A stretch of 64,000 nucleotides of DNA from an uncultured Clostridia bacterium. GTDB taxonomy: Bacteria; Bacillota; Clostridia; TANB77; CAG-508. Under the pieces are notes generated by a model that was not told where the DNA came from, made no database searches, and saw nothing but the letters and a program-made list of their open reading frames with translations. The DNA lies in NCBI GenBank assembly GCA_934157035.1, contig CAKPHG010000002.1:248001-312000 (forward strand), written 5' to 3'. The stretch's first letter is position 1, and each line of letters starts with the position of its first letter. The position numbers were made by a program, and so were the translations under genes. This document shows, in pieces, positions 1-8,738 of the stretch.

Positions 1-246
1 TAAAGGACCACAACCTGCTTGACCAATTGTAGAGAACTTACCATAAGGTAAGTTAGAATAACAAGAATTTTTTTGACTAAGTGGAAATACATTAAGAGGT
101 AATTTTTCAATAGTTGAAACTTTATAATTATGGCTGATATTTTTTAAAATAGTTTCATGAAATTTCCTTCTTTTTAGTAATTCTAATTCGTCTATAAATT
201 TCCGTTCTTCTCTACTTCTAGGAATAATGTCTTTTGGAAAATTCAT
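1..246 (-). CDS. Partial CDS, N-terminus of a C39-like cysteine peptidase
   Basis: Eighty-two codons run from an ATG at 246 on the minus strand to the window edge without a stop; an AGGAGA ribosome binding site lies just upstream. The segment ends in a G-Q-A-G-C-G-P stretch, which resembles the oxyanion Gln and catalytic Cys of papain-fold C39-like peptidases. No signal peptide is visible in the part present. The catalytic His and Asp would lie outside the window, so family membership is inferred from this single motif. Confidence 0.55.
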   Translation of the reverse strand, partial: MNFPKDIIPRSREERKFIDELELLKRRKFHETILKNISHNYKVSTIEKLPLNVFPLSQKNSCYSNLPYGKFSTIGQAGCGPL

Positions 247-362
247 TTGAAGTTCTCCTATTCGTATAAAGAATATTATTAGTGAGTGACAGATATAATA
301 TTAACATGGTTTTATGTCAATGTCAATTTACAAAAATAATTAGATATAAAAAATTGAAAAAT

Positions 363-395
363 AAAAAAGAGATTAATAAAAATTAATCTCTTTTT
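363..395 (-). terminator. Intrinsic terminator of tRNA-Arg
   Basis: A 9-bp stem (369-377 with 382-390) with an AAAA loop is flanked by six A and five or six T. Read on the minus strand it lies directly after the tRNA 3' end and closes with a U-tract. Confidence 0.8.
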
Positions 396-472
396 TGGTG
401 ATCCAGGAGGGATTCGAACCCCCGACCCACGGATTAGAAATCCGTTGCTCTATCCAGCTGAGCTACTGAACC
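396..472 (-). tRNA. tRNA-Arg (anticodon TCT)
   Basis: Read on the minus strand, this 77-nt sequence folds as a cloverleaf. The acceptor stem starts GGTTCAG and pairs with CTGGATC. The anticodon stem ACGGA/TCCGT encloses the loop TTTCTAA, giving anticodon TCT, which reads AGA. The T-arm contains GGTTCGAATCC and the 3' CCA is encoded in the DNA. AGA is the main arginine codon in the neighbouring genes. Confidence 0.95.
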
Positions 473-492
473 ATTTCTTAACTGCAATCATA

Positions 493-521
493 ATAATAAC
501 ACTTTTTTTTTAGGTTGTCAA
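493..521 (-). promoter_or_regulatory. Sigma-A promoter of tRNA-Arg
   Basis: On the minus strand TTGACA (521-516) and TATTAT (498-493) are separated by 17 bp. The predicted start is about 15 nt before the tRNA 5' end. Confidence 0.7.
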
Positions 522-540
522 TAAAAAATGACAAAAAAAT

Positions 541-606
541 AAATTTTAAAGAGAGGGTTAAAAATTTAATTAATATACATAAATTTTTAATATCCCTCTA
601 AAATTT
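541..606 (-). terminator. Terminator after yhbY
   Basis: A long AT-rich inverted repeat (AAATTTTA-AGAGGG on the left, CCCTCT-AAAATTT on the right) directly follows the yhbY stop codon on the minus strand. It probably ends the glycosyltransferase-yhbY transcript. Confidence 0.6.
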
Positions 607-618
607 AAAAAATTATTT

Positions 619-909
619 TTATTCAGGAAGATCTATTTTACTATTCTTTTTCTTTTGTCTAAATAGAGTTATTTTATTTCCTACAGTTTGAACAACTAAA
701 GAATTAGTTCCTTCTGCAAGTTCATTTGCTAATTCTTTAGCACTTCCAGGAGCTGTCTCTAAAACTGTAACTTTAATAATTTCTCTTGCTTCTATGGCAT
801 TATTTAATTGATCTAGTAAAACATCAGAAATACCACCTTTTCCAACTTGAAATATAGCATCTATTGAATTAGCTAAACTTCTTAAATAAGCTCTTTGTTT
901 ACTTGTCAT
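619..909 (-). CDS. yhbY: YhbY-family ribosome-associated RNA-binding protein
   Basis: This 96-residue protein is a single CRM (YhbY) domain. It starts MTSKQRAYLRSLA and carries the family GKGG loop at residues 23-26, followed by the conserved pattern of an E-I-I-K-V strand and a TAPGSAKELA helix. YhbY proteins bind pre-50S particles and act in ribosome assembly in the cytoplasm. The length is normal for the family, with a short polar tail. A GAAAGGA site precedes the ATG. It is the second gene of a minus-strand pair, 16 bp after the glycosyltransferase, and is followed by a hairpin terminator. The family call is secure; partners are known only from other bacteria. Confidence 0.93.
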   Translation of the reverse strand: MTSKQRAYLRSLANSIDAIFQVGKGGISDVLLDQLNNAIEAREIIKVTVLETAPGSAKELANELAEGTNSLVVQTVGNKITLFRQKKKNSKIDLPE

Positions 910-925
910 ATTAATTCAAATCCTT

Positions 926-2062
926 TCATTTATATATTTTATTAGTTAAAATTGTTGTACAAATATCTTTAGTAGAATTCTTTTTACCAAGTTGCATAGA
1001 ATGATTTTTCATATCAAGCAATTTTTCATCATTATTTAAAATATTATCTAAAATATCTTTTGGATTACTATCTTTTCTTATCCATATTGCACAACCGGAA
1101 TTTTCTAAAAACAAAGCATTTTCCTCTTCTTGGCCTGGTATAGGATTTATTACAACTAAAGGAAGTCCACAAGCTAAACTTTCACTAACTGTAAGTCCTC
1201 CAGGTTTTGTGATAACTAAGTCTGAAATATGCATAAGTTCAGGAACTTTATCTGTAAAAGGAAGAACTTTTATAGAATCTCCTTTGTTTTTGTTTTTTAC
1301 AATTTCTTCGAATTCTTTTTTCATTTTTTCATTTTTACCAGCAATGGCAACAACTTGAATATTGTTATAATCGGCTAAAGTATTTAAAATGGCAACAGTT
1401 TTTTCTTTTCCAAGACCATATTCTCCACCACCAAAAAATAAAATTGTTTTTTTATTAGGTTTCAAATCAAATAATTTAAAAATTTCATCTCTATTATAAT
1501 TTTTTAAAAATTTATTTGAAATAGGAATACCTGTAACAAATACTTTTCCTTTTTGACTTTCATCTTGCTCTATAAATTCTTTCATAGATTCGTTAGATAC
1601 AAAGAAGTAATCCACATATTCTTTACCAATTATCCATTGTTCATGTGGGGCAAAATCTGTCATAATAGTAGCTAATTTACAATTTGTTTTATTTTTTTTC
1701 TTTAAATAACTTGTCATTTGAGAACCAAAAGGATGTGTAGAAATGACTATGTCAGGATTAAATTCTCTAAATAACTTAGCCATCTTTATAGCCATTATTT
1801 TATTTGAATCAGTGCTGACTTTAGAAAGAAATCCATTTTGAGATTGATAATAAACCTTTTCCCAAGCCCAAGGTGCTTTTTTCGCCATTTCTCTATAAGC
1901 AGCAGTTGTAACTTTATCTAAAGCTTTGTTAACATATTTAACACAATCAATCATTTCAGTAGTAACATCTGTATAATTTGAGTCTATATACTCTTTAATT
2001 GATTTTGCAGCAGATAAATGGCCACCGCCATAAGATGCATAAAAAATTAAAACTTTTTTCAT
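926..2062 (-). CDS. MGDG-synthase / UgtP-type glycosyltransferase
   Basis: A 378-residue GT-B glycosyltransferase of the monogalactosyldiacylglycerol-synthase family, related to Bacillus UgtP. Such enzymes move hexose from a UDP-sugar to diacylglycerol at the inner membrane face, supplying glycolipid and the lipoteichoic acid anchor. The N-terminal MGDG_synth motif Y-A-S-Y-G-G-G-H is at residues 8-15. The donor-binding region has KPGGLTVSESLACGLP from about residue 286, followed by NPIPGQEEEN. The ATG at 2062 is preferred because GGAG lies six bases upstream; an in-frame TTG at 2074 overlaps that site. Family is certain; donor sugar and number of transfers cannot be read from sequence. Confidence 0.85.
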   Translation of the reverse strand: MKKVLIFYASYGGGHLSAAKSIKEYIDSNYTDVTTEMIDCVKYVNKALDKVTTAAYREMAKKAPWAWEKVYYQSQNGFLSKVSTDSNKIMAIKMAKLFREFNPDIVISTHPFGSQMTSYLKKKNKTNCKLATIMTDFAPHEQWIIGKEYVDYFFVSNESMKEFIEQDESQKGKVFVTGIPISNKFLKNYNRDEIFKLFDLKPNKKTILFFGGGEYGLGKEKTVAILNTLADYNNIQVVAIAGKNEKMKKEFEEIVKNKNKGDSIKVLPFTDKVPELMHISDLVITKPGGLTVSESLACGLPLVVINPIPGQEEENALFLENSGCAIWIRKDSNPKDILDNILNNDEKLLDMKNHSMQLGKKNSTKDICTTILTNKIYK

Positions 2063-2142
2063 AAAAATCTCCAATCGTTAAAGTTTGATTTTTTTCCATA
2101 ATATCATAAAAAATGAAAAAATACAAAAAAATAATAAAAAAA

Positions 2143-2171
2143 GAATAAAAAATAAAAATATAAACAAAATA
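2143..2171 (+). promoter_or_regulatory. Candidate sigma-G promoter of sleB-ypeB
   Basis: GAATA (2143-2147), 17 bp, then CAAAATA (2165-2171) resembles the sigma-G pattern (GHATR / CATnMTA) with one mismatch. It lies 37 bp before the sleB start. The surrounding A/T richness makes chance matches likely. Confidence 0.4.
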
Positions 2172-2207
2172 TAAATAAAAAATAAAAATTAATTAAAGGA
2201 GAAAAAT

Positions 2208-2681
2208 TTGAAAAAAATATTAAAATATATCTTTGTATTAATACTAATATTATCTATTATATTAATTATATATGAAGTTAATAAAAATAAATTATTTGTA
2301 GTATATGCTTCTAACTCAAGTAATACATCAGATTTACAACTAATGGCTAGAGCAATAAATGGAGAAGCAAGGGGAGAACCGTATGAGGGGCAAGTAGCAG
2401 TAGGTGCTGTTATATTAAATAGAGTAAAAAATCCAAGTTTTCCAAATACAATAGCTGGAGTAATATATCAAAGTGGAGCATTTACAGCTGTTTCAGATGG
2501 ACAAATAAATCAACCTATAAAAGAAGGTTCAACAGTTTTAAAGGCGGCACAAGATGCATTAAATGGTTGGGATCCAACAGGAGGAGCAATATATTATTTT
2601 AATCCTTCCACAGCAACAAATAAATGGATATGGTCAAGGCCATTAATAAAAACTATAGGAAAACATAGATTTTGTAAATAA
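2208..2681 (+). CDS. sleB: Spore cortex-lytic enzyme, SleB type (Hydrolase_2)
   Basis: A 157-residue exported enzyme with a hydrophobic anchor or signal at residues 7-22 and a single Hydrolase_2 (SleB catalytic) domain from about residue 42. The N-G-E-A-R-G-E motif at 51-57 holds the catalytic Glu, near residue 53. SleB is a lytic transglycosylase that cuts muramic-lactam cortex peptidoglycan during germination. The N-terminal peptidoglycan-binding domain of the Bacillus enzyme is absent, as in many short clostridial forms. The TTG start follows AAAGGAGA. ypeB follows 13 bp downstream, the usual partner that holds SleB in the dormant spore. Confidence 0.9.
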   Translation: MKKILKYIFVLILILSIILIIYEVNKNKLFVVYASNSSNTSDLQLMARAINGEARGEPYEGQVAVGAVILNRVKNPSFPNTIAGVIYQSGAFTAVSDGQINQPIKEGSTVLKAAQDALNGWDPTGGAIYYFNPSTATNKWIWSRPLIKTIGKHRFCK

Positions 2682-2694
2682 AAAGGAGAGAAAA

Positions 2695-4104
2695 ATGGGA
2701 AAAATAAAATCAAAATTATATGATTGGAAAGACAGATTAAAAGATAGACACATGCTTAGTTTAGTAGTAACTTTAGTAACAGTAATAGCTGTTTTAGGAT
2801 TATATACTTATAAAAGAGAGAGACAATTTAGACAAGATACAGAAAACAATTATAATATGGCTTTTTTTGAGTTAGTAAGTTATATAGAAAACGTAGAAAC
2901 ATATCTTGCAAAGTCATTAATTTCTAGTACACCAGAACATGGTGCAGAAACATTAACACATGTTTGGAGAGAAGCTAACTTAGCACAAAGTTATTTAGCA
3001 AGACTTCCAATTGGTTCTCAAGAGCTTGCAAATACTTCAAAATTTTTAAACCAAGTAAGTGATTATAGCTTTTCTTTGTCTAGAAAAAATATTTATAATG
3101 AAAAATTGACAGATGACGATTTTGAAAATCTAAAACAATTACACATGTACAGTGTTGAATTAGAAAATACACTAAATCAGCTATCAACAGACATAAATAG
3201 TGGAAGAATAAAATGGGGAGAACTATCACAAAAAGGAAGTAGTGTATTTGTAAGTCAAGTAAGTAATATTTCAAAAGACAGTTTTGAAAATATGGAAGAA
3301 AATTTTCATGAGTATTCTGGTCTAATATATGATGGGGCGTTTTCAGAGCATATAACATCTGTAGAAAAAAGAGGTTTAACAGGAAATAATATTTCTATGA
3401 ATGAAGCGCAGAAAATAGCTAAAAATTTCATTGGAGAAGATAAAATAGCTGAAATAAATTCAAATGGAATGTCTGAAAATACTAATATGCCATCTTATGA
3501 TTTTGATATAAAATTAAAAGACACAAAAGATAAAAATGAAATAATAACAGTTTCTATTAGCCAAAAAGGTGGTCATATAGTATTTATGAACTATAACAGA
3601 AATGTAGAAGCAGAAACAATTTCACAAGAAAGAGCAAATGAAATAGGAAAGAAATATTTACAAGAAAAAGGGTTTCCAAATATGAAAGAAACTTACTTTT
3701 TAAAACAAAGTGGAGTAGTTACAATAAATTATGCATATAATCAACAAAGTCAAAATGGAAATGTAACAATATATCCAGATTTAATAAAAGTAAAAATTGC
3801 TTTAGACAACGGAGAAGTTTTAGGAATAGAAACTACAGGATATTTAAATTCACATTATGAAAGAGACATTCCAAATGTAAAAATAAGCAAAGAAAAAGCA
3901 AAAGAAAATCTAAATAAAAATATAGAAATACAAAGTGAAGGGTTAGCAATAATACCAACTGAGTTTAAAACAGAAATATTTTGTTGGGAATTTAAAGGAA
4001 AAGTAGAAGATACAGAATTTTTAGTATATATAAATGCAGAAAATGGAAAGGAAGAAGATATTTTAGTAATAAAAAATACTCCAAACGGCACATTAACAAT
4101 GTAA
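2695..4104 (+). CDS. ypeB: Germination protein YpeB
   Basis: A 469-residue protein with one membrane segment at about residues 21-39, a long helical N-terminal region and repeated PepSY-like modules in the C-terminal half (around residues 235-330 and 330-460). This is the architecture of YpeB, the inner-membrane partner needed to place and stabilise SleB in spores. It sits directly after sleB, so the two are surely one operon expressed in the forespore. Start ATG has GGAGAGAAA upstream. No truncation is seen. Confidence 0.92.
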   Translation: MGKIKSKLYDWKDRLKDRHMLSLVVTLVTVIAVLGLYTYKRERQFRQDTENNYNMAFFELVSYIENVETYLAKSLISSTPEHGAETLTHVWREANLAQSYLARLPIGSQELANTSKFLNQVSDYSFSLSRKNIYNEKLTDDDFENLKQLHMYSVELENTLNQLSTDINSGRIKWGELSQKGSSVFVSQVSNISKDSFENMEENFHEYSGLIYDGAFSEHITSVEKRGLTGNNISMNEAQKIAKNFIGEDKIAEINSNGMSENTNMPSYDFDIKLKDTKDKNEIITVSISQKGGHIVFMNYNRNVEAETISQERANEIGKKYLQEKGFPNMKETYFLKQSGVVTINYAYNQQSQNGNVTIYPDLIKVKIALDNGEVLGIETTGYLNSHYERDIPNVKISKEKAKENLNKNIEIQSEGLAIIPTEFKTEIFCWEFKGKVEDTEFLVYINAENGKEEDILVIKNTPNGTLTM

Positions 4105-4140
4105 AAAATAAATTAAATATTAATATGGAAAAAAATATAA

Positions 4141-4169
4141 GAATAATAAACAAATAAATTCACATAATA
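4141..4169 (+). promoter_or_regulatory. Sigma-G promoter of the SASP gene
   Basis: GAATA (4141-4145), a 17-bp spacer and CATAATA (4163-4169) match the sigma-G consensus. The element lies 75 bp before a gene that is a classic sigma-G target. A small inverted repeat (TAAAATCT/AGATTTTA, 4177-4197) and the palindrome ACCACAGTGGT (4200-4210) follow in the leader. Confidence 0.65.
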
Positions 4170-4244
4170 AGAGTATAAAATCTAAAATAGATTTTATAAA
4201 CCACAGTGGTCTAAATCATTATAAATATGAGGAGGAAAACTAAA

Positions 4245-4418
4245 ATGGCAAGAAAATCAAATAAAATGTCAGAAAATTTAAAAGAAGAAATAGCAAAAGA
4301 ATTAGGAGTATATGAAACAGTGAAACAAGATGGAGGATGGCAAAATGTATCCTCAAAAACTTGTGGAAATATAGTATCTAAAGCAATAGAAATAGCAAAT
4401 AGAAGTGTAGAAAAATAG
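4245..4418 (+). CDS. Alpha/beta-type small acid-soluble spore protein
   Basis: A 57-residue protein. The segment EIAKELGVYETVKQDGGWQN, followed by the N-V-S-S-K-T-C-G stretch, matches the clostridial SASP signature (E-I-A-x-E-L-G-V then G-x-W-x-N-V-S-S). SASPs coat spore DNA, hold it in A-like form and protect it from UV and heat; they are degraded at germination. The ATG at 4245 is chosen because AGGAGG lies nine bases upstream; an upstream ATG at 4227 would overlap the ribosome binding site. It is a single-gene unit with its own sigma-G promoter and a terminator. The C-terminal half is shorter than usual. Confidence 0.85.
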   Translation: MARKSNKMSENLKEEIAKELGVYETVKQDGGWQNVSSKTCGNIVSKAIEIANRSVEK

Positions 4419-4436
4419 GTAAGAAGTAAAAATATC

Positions 4437-4490
4437 AATAGGGACGCTCTTTAGTGACACAAAAGTGTTATAAAAGAGCGTCTCTATTGG
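4437..4490 (+). repeat. GGGAC-type hairpin R1, terminator of the SASP gene
   Basis: A 16-bp stem (4439-4454 with about 4475-4490) begins AATAGGGACGCTC and closes with one G-T pair. It starts about 20 bp after the SASP stop and is followed by a T-rich stretch. It belongs to a family of five GGGAC hairpins in this window. Confidence 0.7.
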
Positions 4491-4603
4491 CATTTATATT
4501 TTTTATTGCAAATAAAAAACAATTGACATATAATATAAAAGATTAAAATATAAATATATTTAATCTCCTAAACATAAAAGTATAAACGGAGGAAAAGAAA
4601 ATT

Positions 4604-5998
4604 ATGGAAAAAGAAGGCCATAAAATAAGTGTAAAGGAAATTTTAAATGTTACAGGAGGAGAATTAGTAACAGGAAACGAACAGTGTCTTTTTCAAAATT
4701 TTGAAAGAGATTCGAGAAACGTAAAGGAAGGAGATATGTACCTAGGAATAAAAGGCGAAACTGTTAATGGTAGTATTTATTTCGAAGAAGCATTTAAAAA
4801 TGGAGCACAAGGAGTAATATTACAAGAGATTCAAATAACAGAAGATCAAAAAGAAAAATATAAAAATAAAGTTGTTATAATAGTAAAAGATACAATAAAA
4901 GCAATGCAACAATTAGCAACATATAAAAGAAATATGTACAATATACCGGTAGTAGCAATTACAGGTAGTGTGGGAAAGACAAGTACAAAAGATATGGTTG
5001 CAAATGTAATGAATCAAAAATTTAATACTTTGAAAACAGAAGGTAATTATAATAATCATATTGGTGTACCACTTACAATTTTTAGATTAAAAAATGAAGA
5101 AGCATTAACTATTGAAATGGGAATGAATCACTTTGGAGAGATAAGTACATTAACTAAAATTGCAAAACCAACAGTTTGCGTAATTACTAATATAGGAACA
5201 GCTCATATTGGTAACTTAGGTTCAAGAGAAAATATATTAAAAGCAAAATTAGAAATACTAGAAGGAATGAGCAAAGATGGAACAATAGTTATAAATAATG
5301 ATAATGATTTACTACATAAATGGTATTTAGAAAATAAAGATAAATACAAAATAATTACTTATGGAATAGAAAATGAAAGCGATTATATGGCAGAAAAAAT
5401 AGAGTCAAAAGAAGACGGAAGTACATACAATTTAAAAGGAACAAATGAAAAAATAATAGTTCCAGTAGGAGGAAATCATTTTGTATTAAATAGTTTATGC
5501 GGGGTAGCAGTAGGAAGTATTTTTGAAATACCAATAGAAAAAATAAAATACGGAATAGAAAGCTTTGAATTAACTAAAAAAAGAATGGATGTAACAAAAA
5601 TAAAAGAAAATATAACAATTATAAATGACTGTTATAATGCAAATTATGATTCCATGAAGGCTGCCTTAGAATATTTAGGAAAAATAGAAAACAAAAGAAA
5701 AGTAGCAGTATTAGGAGACATGTTAGAACTTGGCAAATATTCTAAAGAATTACATGAAAAAGTAGGAAAAGAAGTAATAAAAAATAAAATTGATATATTA
5801 ATAGTGGTAGGAAAAGAAGCAAAATATATAGCAAATATAGCAAAAGAAGGAATGAACAAAGAAAATGTAATAGAATGTAACTCAAACGAAGAAGCGGCAA
5901 ATGTATTAAATAAAATAAAAAAAGAAAATGATTGCATTTTATTTAAAGCATCAAATGGAATGAAATTTGGAGAAATAATAGAAAAAATCAACAGCTAG
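4604..5998 (+). CDS. murF: UDP-MurNAc-tripeptide--D-Ala-D-Ala ligase MurF
   Basis: A 464-residue Mur ligase. It adds the D-Ala-D-Ala dipeptide to the UDP-MurNAc tripeptide in the cytoplasm, the last soluble step of peptidoglycan precursor synthesis. The N-terminal MurF substrate domain has F-x-R-D-S-R at 33-38. The ATP loop GSVGKTST is at 121-128, followed by E-G-N-Y-N-N-H-I-G, and the C-terminal domain has AVLGDMLELG. GGAGG precedes the ATG. A TTGACA at 4523 with an imperfect -10 suggests a promoter between the SASP terminator and this gene. ddl follows 48 bp downstream and supplies the dipeptide substrate. Confidence 0.95.
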   Translation: MEKEGHKISVKEILNVTGGELVTGNEQCLFQNFERDSRNVKEGDMYLGIKGETVNGSIYFEEAFKNGAQGVILQEIQITEDQKEKYKNKVVIIVKDTIKAMQQLATYKRNMYNIPVVAITGSVGKTSTKDMVANVMNQKFNTLKTEGNYNNHIGVPLTIFRLKNEEALTIEMGMNHFGEISTLTKIAKPTVCVITNIGTAHIGNLGSRENILKAKLEILEGMSKDGTIVINNDNDLLHKWYLENKDKYKIITYGIENESDYMAEKIESKEDGSTYNLKGTNEKIIVPVGGNHFVLNSLCGVAVGSIFEIPIEKIKYGIESFELTKKRMDVTKIKENITIINDCYNANYDSMKAALEYLGKIENKRKVAVLGDMLELGKYSKELHEKVGKEVIKNKIDILIVVGKEAKYIANIAKEGMNKENVIECNSNEEAANVLNKIKKENDCILFKASNGMKFGEIIEKINS

Positions 5999-6046
5999 GA
6001 TTAGTGCTAATTAGAAAATATTTTAATACTTAAGGAGGTAAAAAGT

Positions 6047-7093
6047 ATGAAATTAGCAGTTATATTTGGTGGAATGTCTACTGAACATGATGTATCAATT
6101 GTTTCAGGAACATCAATTATTAAAAATTTAAAACAAGATAAATATGATATACATCCAATATACATAGATGAAGAAGGAAATTGGTATAAATATACTAAAA
6201 AAATAGAAGAAATAGGAACAATAGAAGTTGGAGACAAATTAAATGAAATAGAGAAAATTGACAATCCAATGAGCTATTTAAAACAAATGGATTGCATTTT
6301 CCCAGTGCTTCATGGATTATATGGAGAAGATGGAACAATACAAGGTTTATTCGAACTTTTAAAAGTTCCATATGTGGGATGTAAGGTGTTAGCTTCAAGT
6401 ATTTGCATGGATAAAGTATATGCAAAAATAATATTTGAAAAAGCAGGATTAAACCAAGCAAAATATGTATATATAAGGAAAGATAAAGAAAAATATAGAT
6501 ATATAGAAGAAAACTTTGAAGAAAGCATTTGTACTTTAAACGAAGTAAGCGATAAAACAGAAAAAAGATTAGAATACCCAATGTTTGTAAAACCTTCTAA
6601 CTCAGGATCTTCTGTAGGAATAAGAAAAGTAAAAAATAAACAAGAATTAGAAGAAGCAATAGTTTATGCCGGAAAATATGACAGCAAAATACTAGTAGAA
6701 CAAGGAATAATAGGAAGAGAAATAGAATGTGCGGTATTAGGAAATGAAGAGGCTATAGCATCATGTGTAGGAGAAGTATTATCTGCAGAAGAATTCTATA
6801 GCTTTGATTCAAAATATAAAAATAGTGAATCAAGAACAGTAATTCCTGCAAATATTGAAGAAAATATATCTGAAGAAATTAGAAAACAAGCAATAAAAGC
6901 ATTTAAAGCAGTAAATGGCTCAGGAATTTCAAGAGTAGATTTCTTTGTAGAAAAAGGAACAAATAAAATAATAATAAATGAAATAAATACACTACCTGGA
7001 TTTACAGCAATTAGTATGTATCCAAAATTATTTGAAGCAATAGGAATAAAATATTCAGATTTATTAGATAAAATAATAGAATTAGCAATGTAA
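6047..7093 (+). CDS. ddl: D-alanine--D-alanine ligase
   Basis: A 348-residue ATP-grasp enzyme that joins two D-alanines for cell-wall synthesis. The N-terminal motif FGGMSTEHDVSIVSG is at about residues 7-21. The ATP-grasp core shows F-V-K-P-S-N-S-G-S-S-V-G, and the metal-binding end shows N-E-I-N-T-L-P-G-F-T. AAGGAGG lies eight bases before the ATG. It is linked to murF, its pathway partner, and followed by a hairpin terminator. Length is typical and all key motifs are present. Confidence 0.95.
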   Translation: MKLAVIFGGMSTEHDVSIVSGTSIIKNLKQDKYDIHPIYIDEEGNWYKYTKKIEEIGTIEVGDKLNEIEKIDNPMSYLKQMDCIFPVLHGLYGEDGTIQGLFELLKVPYVGCKVLASSICMDKVYAKIIFEKAGLNQAKYVYIRKDKEKYRYIEENFEESICTLNEVSDKTEKRLEYPMFVKPSNSGSSVGIRKVKNKQELEEAIVYAGKYDSKILVEQGIIGREIECAVLGNEEAIASCVGEVLSAEEFYSFDSKYKNSESRTVIPANIEENISEEIRKQAIKAFKAVNGSGISRVDFFVEKGTNKIIINEINTLPGFTAISMYPKLFEAIGIKYSDLLDKIIELAM

Positions 7094-7101
7094 AATATAT
7101 G

Positions 7102-7139
7102 GGCGAATTTAGAATTTAGTTTTAAATTTTAAATTCGCC
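7102..7139 (+). terminator. Terminator of murF-ddl
   Basis: GGCGAATTTA (7102-7111) pairs with TAAATTCGCC (7130-7139), with further A/T pairing inside and TTAAAATTT after it. It lies 8 bp after the ddl stop. Confidence 0.65.
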
Positions 7140-7161
7140 TTAAAATTTACATTATAAACTA

Positions 7162-7190
7162 TTGAAAAAGAAGAGCAATGTTGGTATAAT
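7162..7190 (+). promoter_or_regulatory. Sigma-A promoter of the dnaJ-like gene
   Basis: TTGAAA (7162-7167), 17 bp, TATAAT (7185-7190) with a TG extended -10 element, 31 bp before the ATG. Confidence 0.8.
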
Positions 7191-7221
7191 AAACTCACCA
7201 TTGAAAATGGGAGGATGTCAA

Positions 7222-8112
7222 ATGATTTTTAAAGATTATTATAAAATATTAGGACTAGAAAATAATAAAGTAAATGCAGAAGAAATAAAAAATGCTTTTC
7301 ATAAACAAGCTAAAAAATATCATCCAGATGTAAACGATAAAAAAGAAGCAGAAGAAAGGTTTAAAGATATAAATGAAGCTTATAGAGTGCTTTCAAACAA
7401 TTCAGCTAAAAGAAAGTATGATAGAATATGGTATTCACATGTTGGAAAAAAGTTGAATAATCAAGAAAGAGAAGAAAAGCCAAGTATTTTAAGTTTACTT
7501 TTTGGAATAAATAAAACTACTAAAAATACTGAAAAAGTAAATAAAAAAGTTCCAATAAAAGGTGAAAATATAGAAACTCAAATAAACTTAACAATAGAGC
7601 AAGCTTTTTATGGAGTAAATAAAAGCATATCATTAAGAGCAGTAGATGGAAAATTAAAAACATTTACAGTAAAAGTGCCGGCAGGAATTAGAAACGGTGA
7701 AAAAATTCGTTTGATAGGTCAAGGAAAACAAGGTCAAAATGGTGCAAAAAACGGCGATTTATTAATAAAAATAAATATACAAAACGATAAAAAATATAAA
7801 TTGAATGGTTATGACCTATATGTAGATTTATTATTAGAACCATGGGAAGCAGTATTAGGAACAAGAACAAAAGTTGATTCCATAGATAGTACTAGTAGCA
7901 TATATGTACCTGGAGGAGTTACTAGTGGAGAAATTATAAAAATTCCAGGAAAGGGATACAAAGACGGAAAAGGTGGTAGAGGAGACTTAATAGCACAAGT
8001 AAAAATAGTAGTACCTAAGAACCCATCAGAACAAGAAATAGAAATATATAAAGAATTAAAAAATATATCAAAAGTTGAGCCAATAGAAACAAGAAAAAAT
8101 AAAATTGGATAA
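7222..8112 (+). CDS. DnaJ/CbpA-like co-chaperone without zinc fingers
   Basis: A 296-residue J-domain protein. Residues 3-66 form the J domain, with H-P-D at 34-36, which stimulates DnaK ATPase activity. After a linker the two C-terminal DnaJ substrate-binding domains follow (about 110-285; VKVPAGIRNGEKIRLIGQG and PGKGY motifs). The Cys-rich zinc module of true DnaJ is missing, as in CbpA-type proteins. The start at 7222 has GGGAGG seven to twelve bases upstream; an earlier in-frame ATG lies inside the promoter. It has its own promoter and no hrcA-grpE-dnaK neighbours, so it is not the main dnaJ. Confidence 0.85.
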   Translation: MIFKDYYKILGLENNKVNAEEIKNAFHKQAKKYHPDVNDKKEAEERFKDINEAYRVLSNNSAKRKYDRIWYSHVGKKLNNQEREEKPSILSLLFGINKTTKNTEKVNKKVPIKGENIETQINLTIEQAFYGVNKSISLRAVDGKLKTFTVKVPAGIRNGEKIRLIGQGKQGQNGAKNGDLLIKINIQNDKKYKLNGYDLYVDLLLEPWEAVLGTRTKVDSIDSTSSIYVPGGVTSGEIIKIPGKGYKDGKGGRGDLIAQVKIVVPKNPSEQEIEIYKELKNISKVEPIETRKNKIG

Positions 8113-8114
8113 AA

Positions 8115-8143
8115 TTGACAAATTCATAATTTTGTTATATAAT
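8115..8143 (+). promoter_or_regulatory. Perfect sigma-A promoter of the coupling-protein operon
   Basis: TTGACA (8115-8120), 17 bp, TATAAT (8138-8143): both hexamers match consensus. It starts two bases after the dnaJ-like stop codon and lies 63 bp before the first gene of the operon. Confidence 0.85.
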
Positions 8144-8206
8144 TATGTATAGTTGGTAACAAAAGAAAAACTATGAAAAAATTTGGTTCATAGAAAGGGG
8201 TGTAAT

Positions 8207-8722
8207 ATGGAAAGTATACAAGGCAAACACTTTAGTATAACGGATCCAGAAGGAGTAAATACAGTAATATACAGAATAAACAAGACAGCCAAAGAGTATT
8301 TACAAGAATATCCTAAATATACAGTAGAAAGACTAGTATCTACTGAAGAAATAAAAGGTAATTTAAAAAGAAAAACATTCTTCATAGATGAACCAGATTA
8401 TGAAGAGCAATTACTATTTTTATCATTTGGAAAAGAAAAAGTAGTTGTAAATACAGGTGTTTTAGAAGATGACAAAATAAAAATTTCTAAAAAACCAATG
8501 CCAATTAAGTTTGATACTTTATATTCCGAAAAAGAAGAATATAAAGAATTTGAATATACACCAAATTTAAAGAGACCAATATCAATTATAGACCCAGAAA
8601 CAACAGAAGAAGTAAAACCAGTATTATATATGGATAAAACAACAAATGAAGTAAAAGGTAAATGTAAATTAAAACCATATAAATCTTATTTCGCATTTGA
8701 AATACGAGATAAGAAAAACTAA
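8207..8722 (+). CDS. Unknown protein, first gene of the VirD4-type operon
   Basis: A 171-residue soluble protein that I do not recognise. It has no signal peptide, membrane segment or cysteine cluster. It is rich in Lys and Glu, with beta-type segments around residues 8-20 and 70-90 and a proline-containing C-terminal half. The ATG at 8207 follows AAAGGGGTG. The next gene begins 16 bp after its stop, and the coupling-protein gene follows, all from one consensus promoter. An accessory role for the ATPase is inferred from context only. Confidence 0.7.
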   Translation: MESIQGKHFSITDPEGVNTVIYRINKTAKEYLQEYPKYTVERLVSTEEIKGNLKRKTFFIDEPDYEEQLLFLSFGKEKVVVNTGVLEDDKIKISKKPMPIKFDTLYSEKEEYKEFEYTPNLKRPISIIDPETTEEVKPVLYMDKTTNEVKGKCKLKPYKSYFAFEIRDKKN

Positions 8723-8738
8723 GAGGAGGATGTTAAAT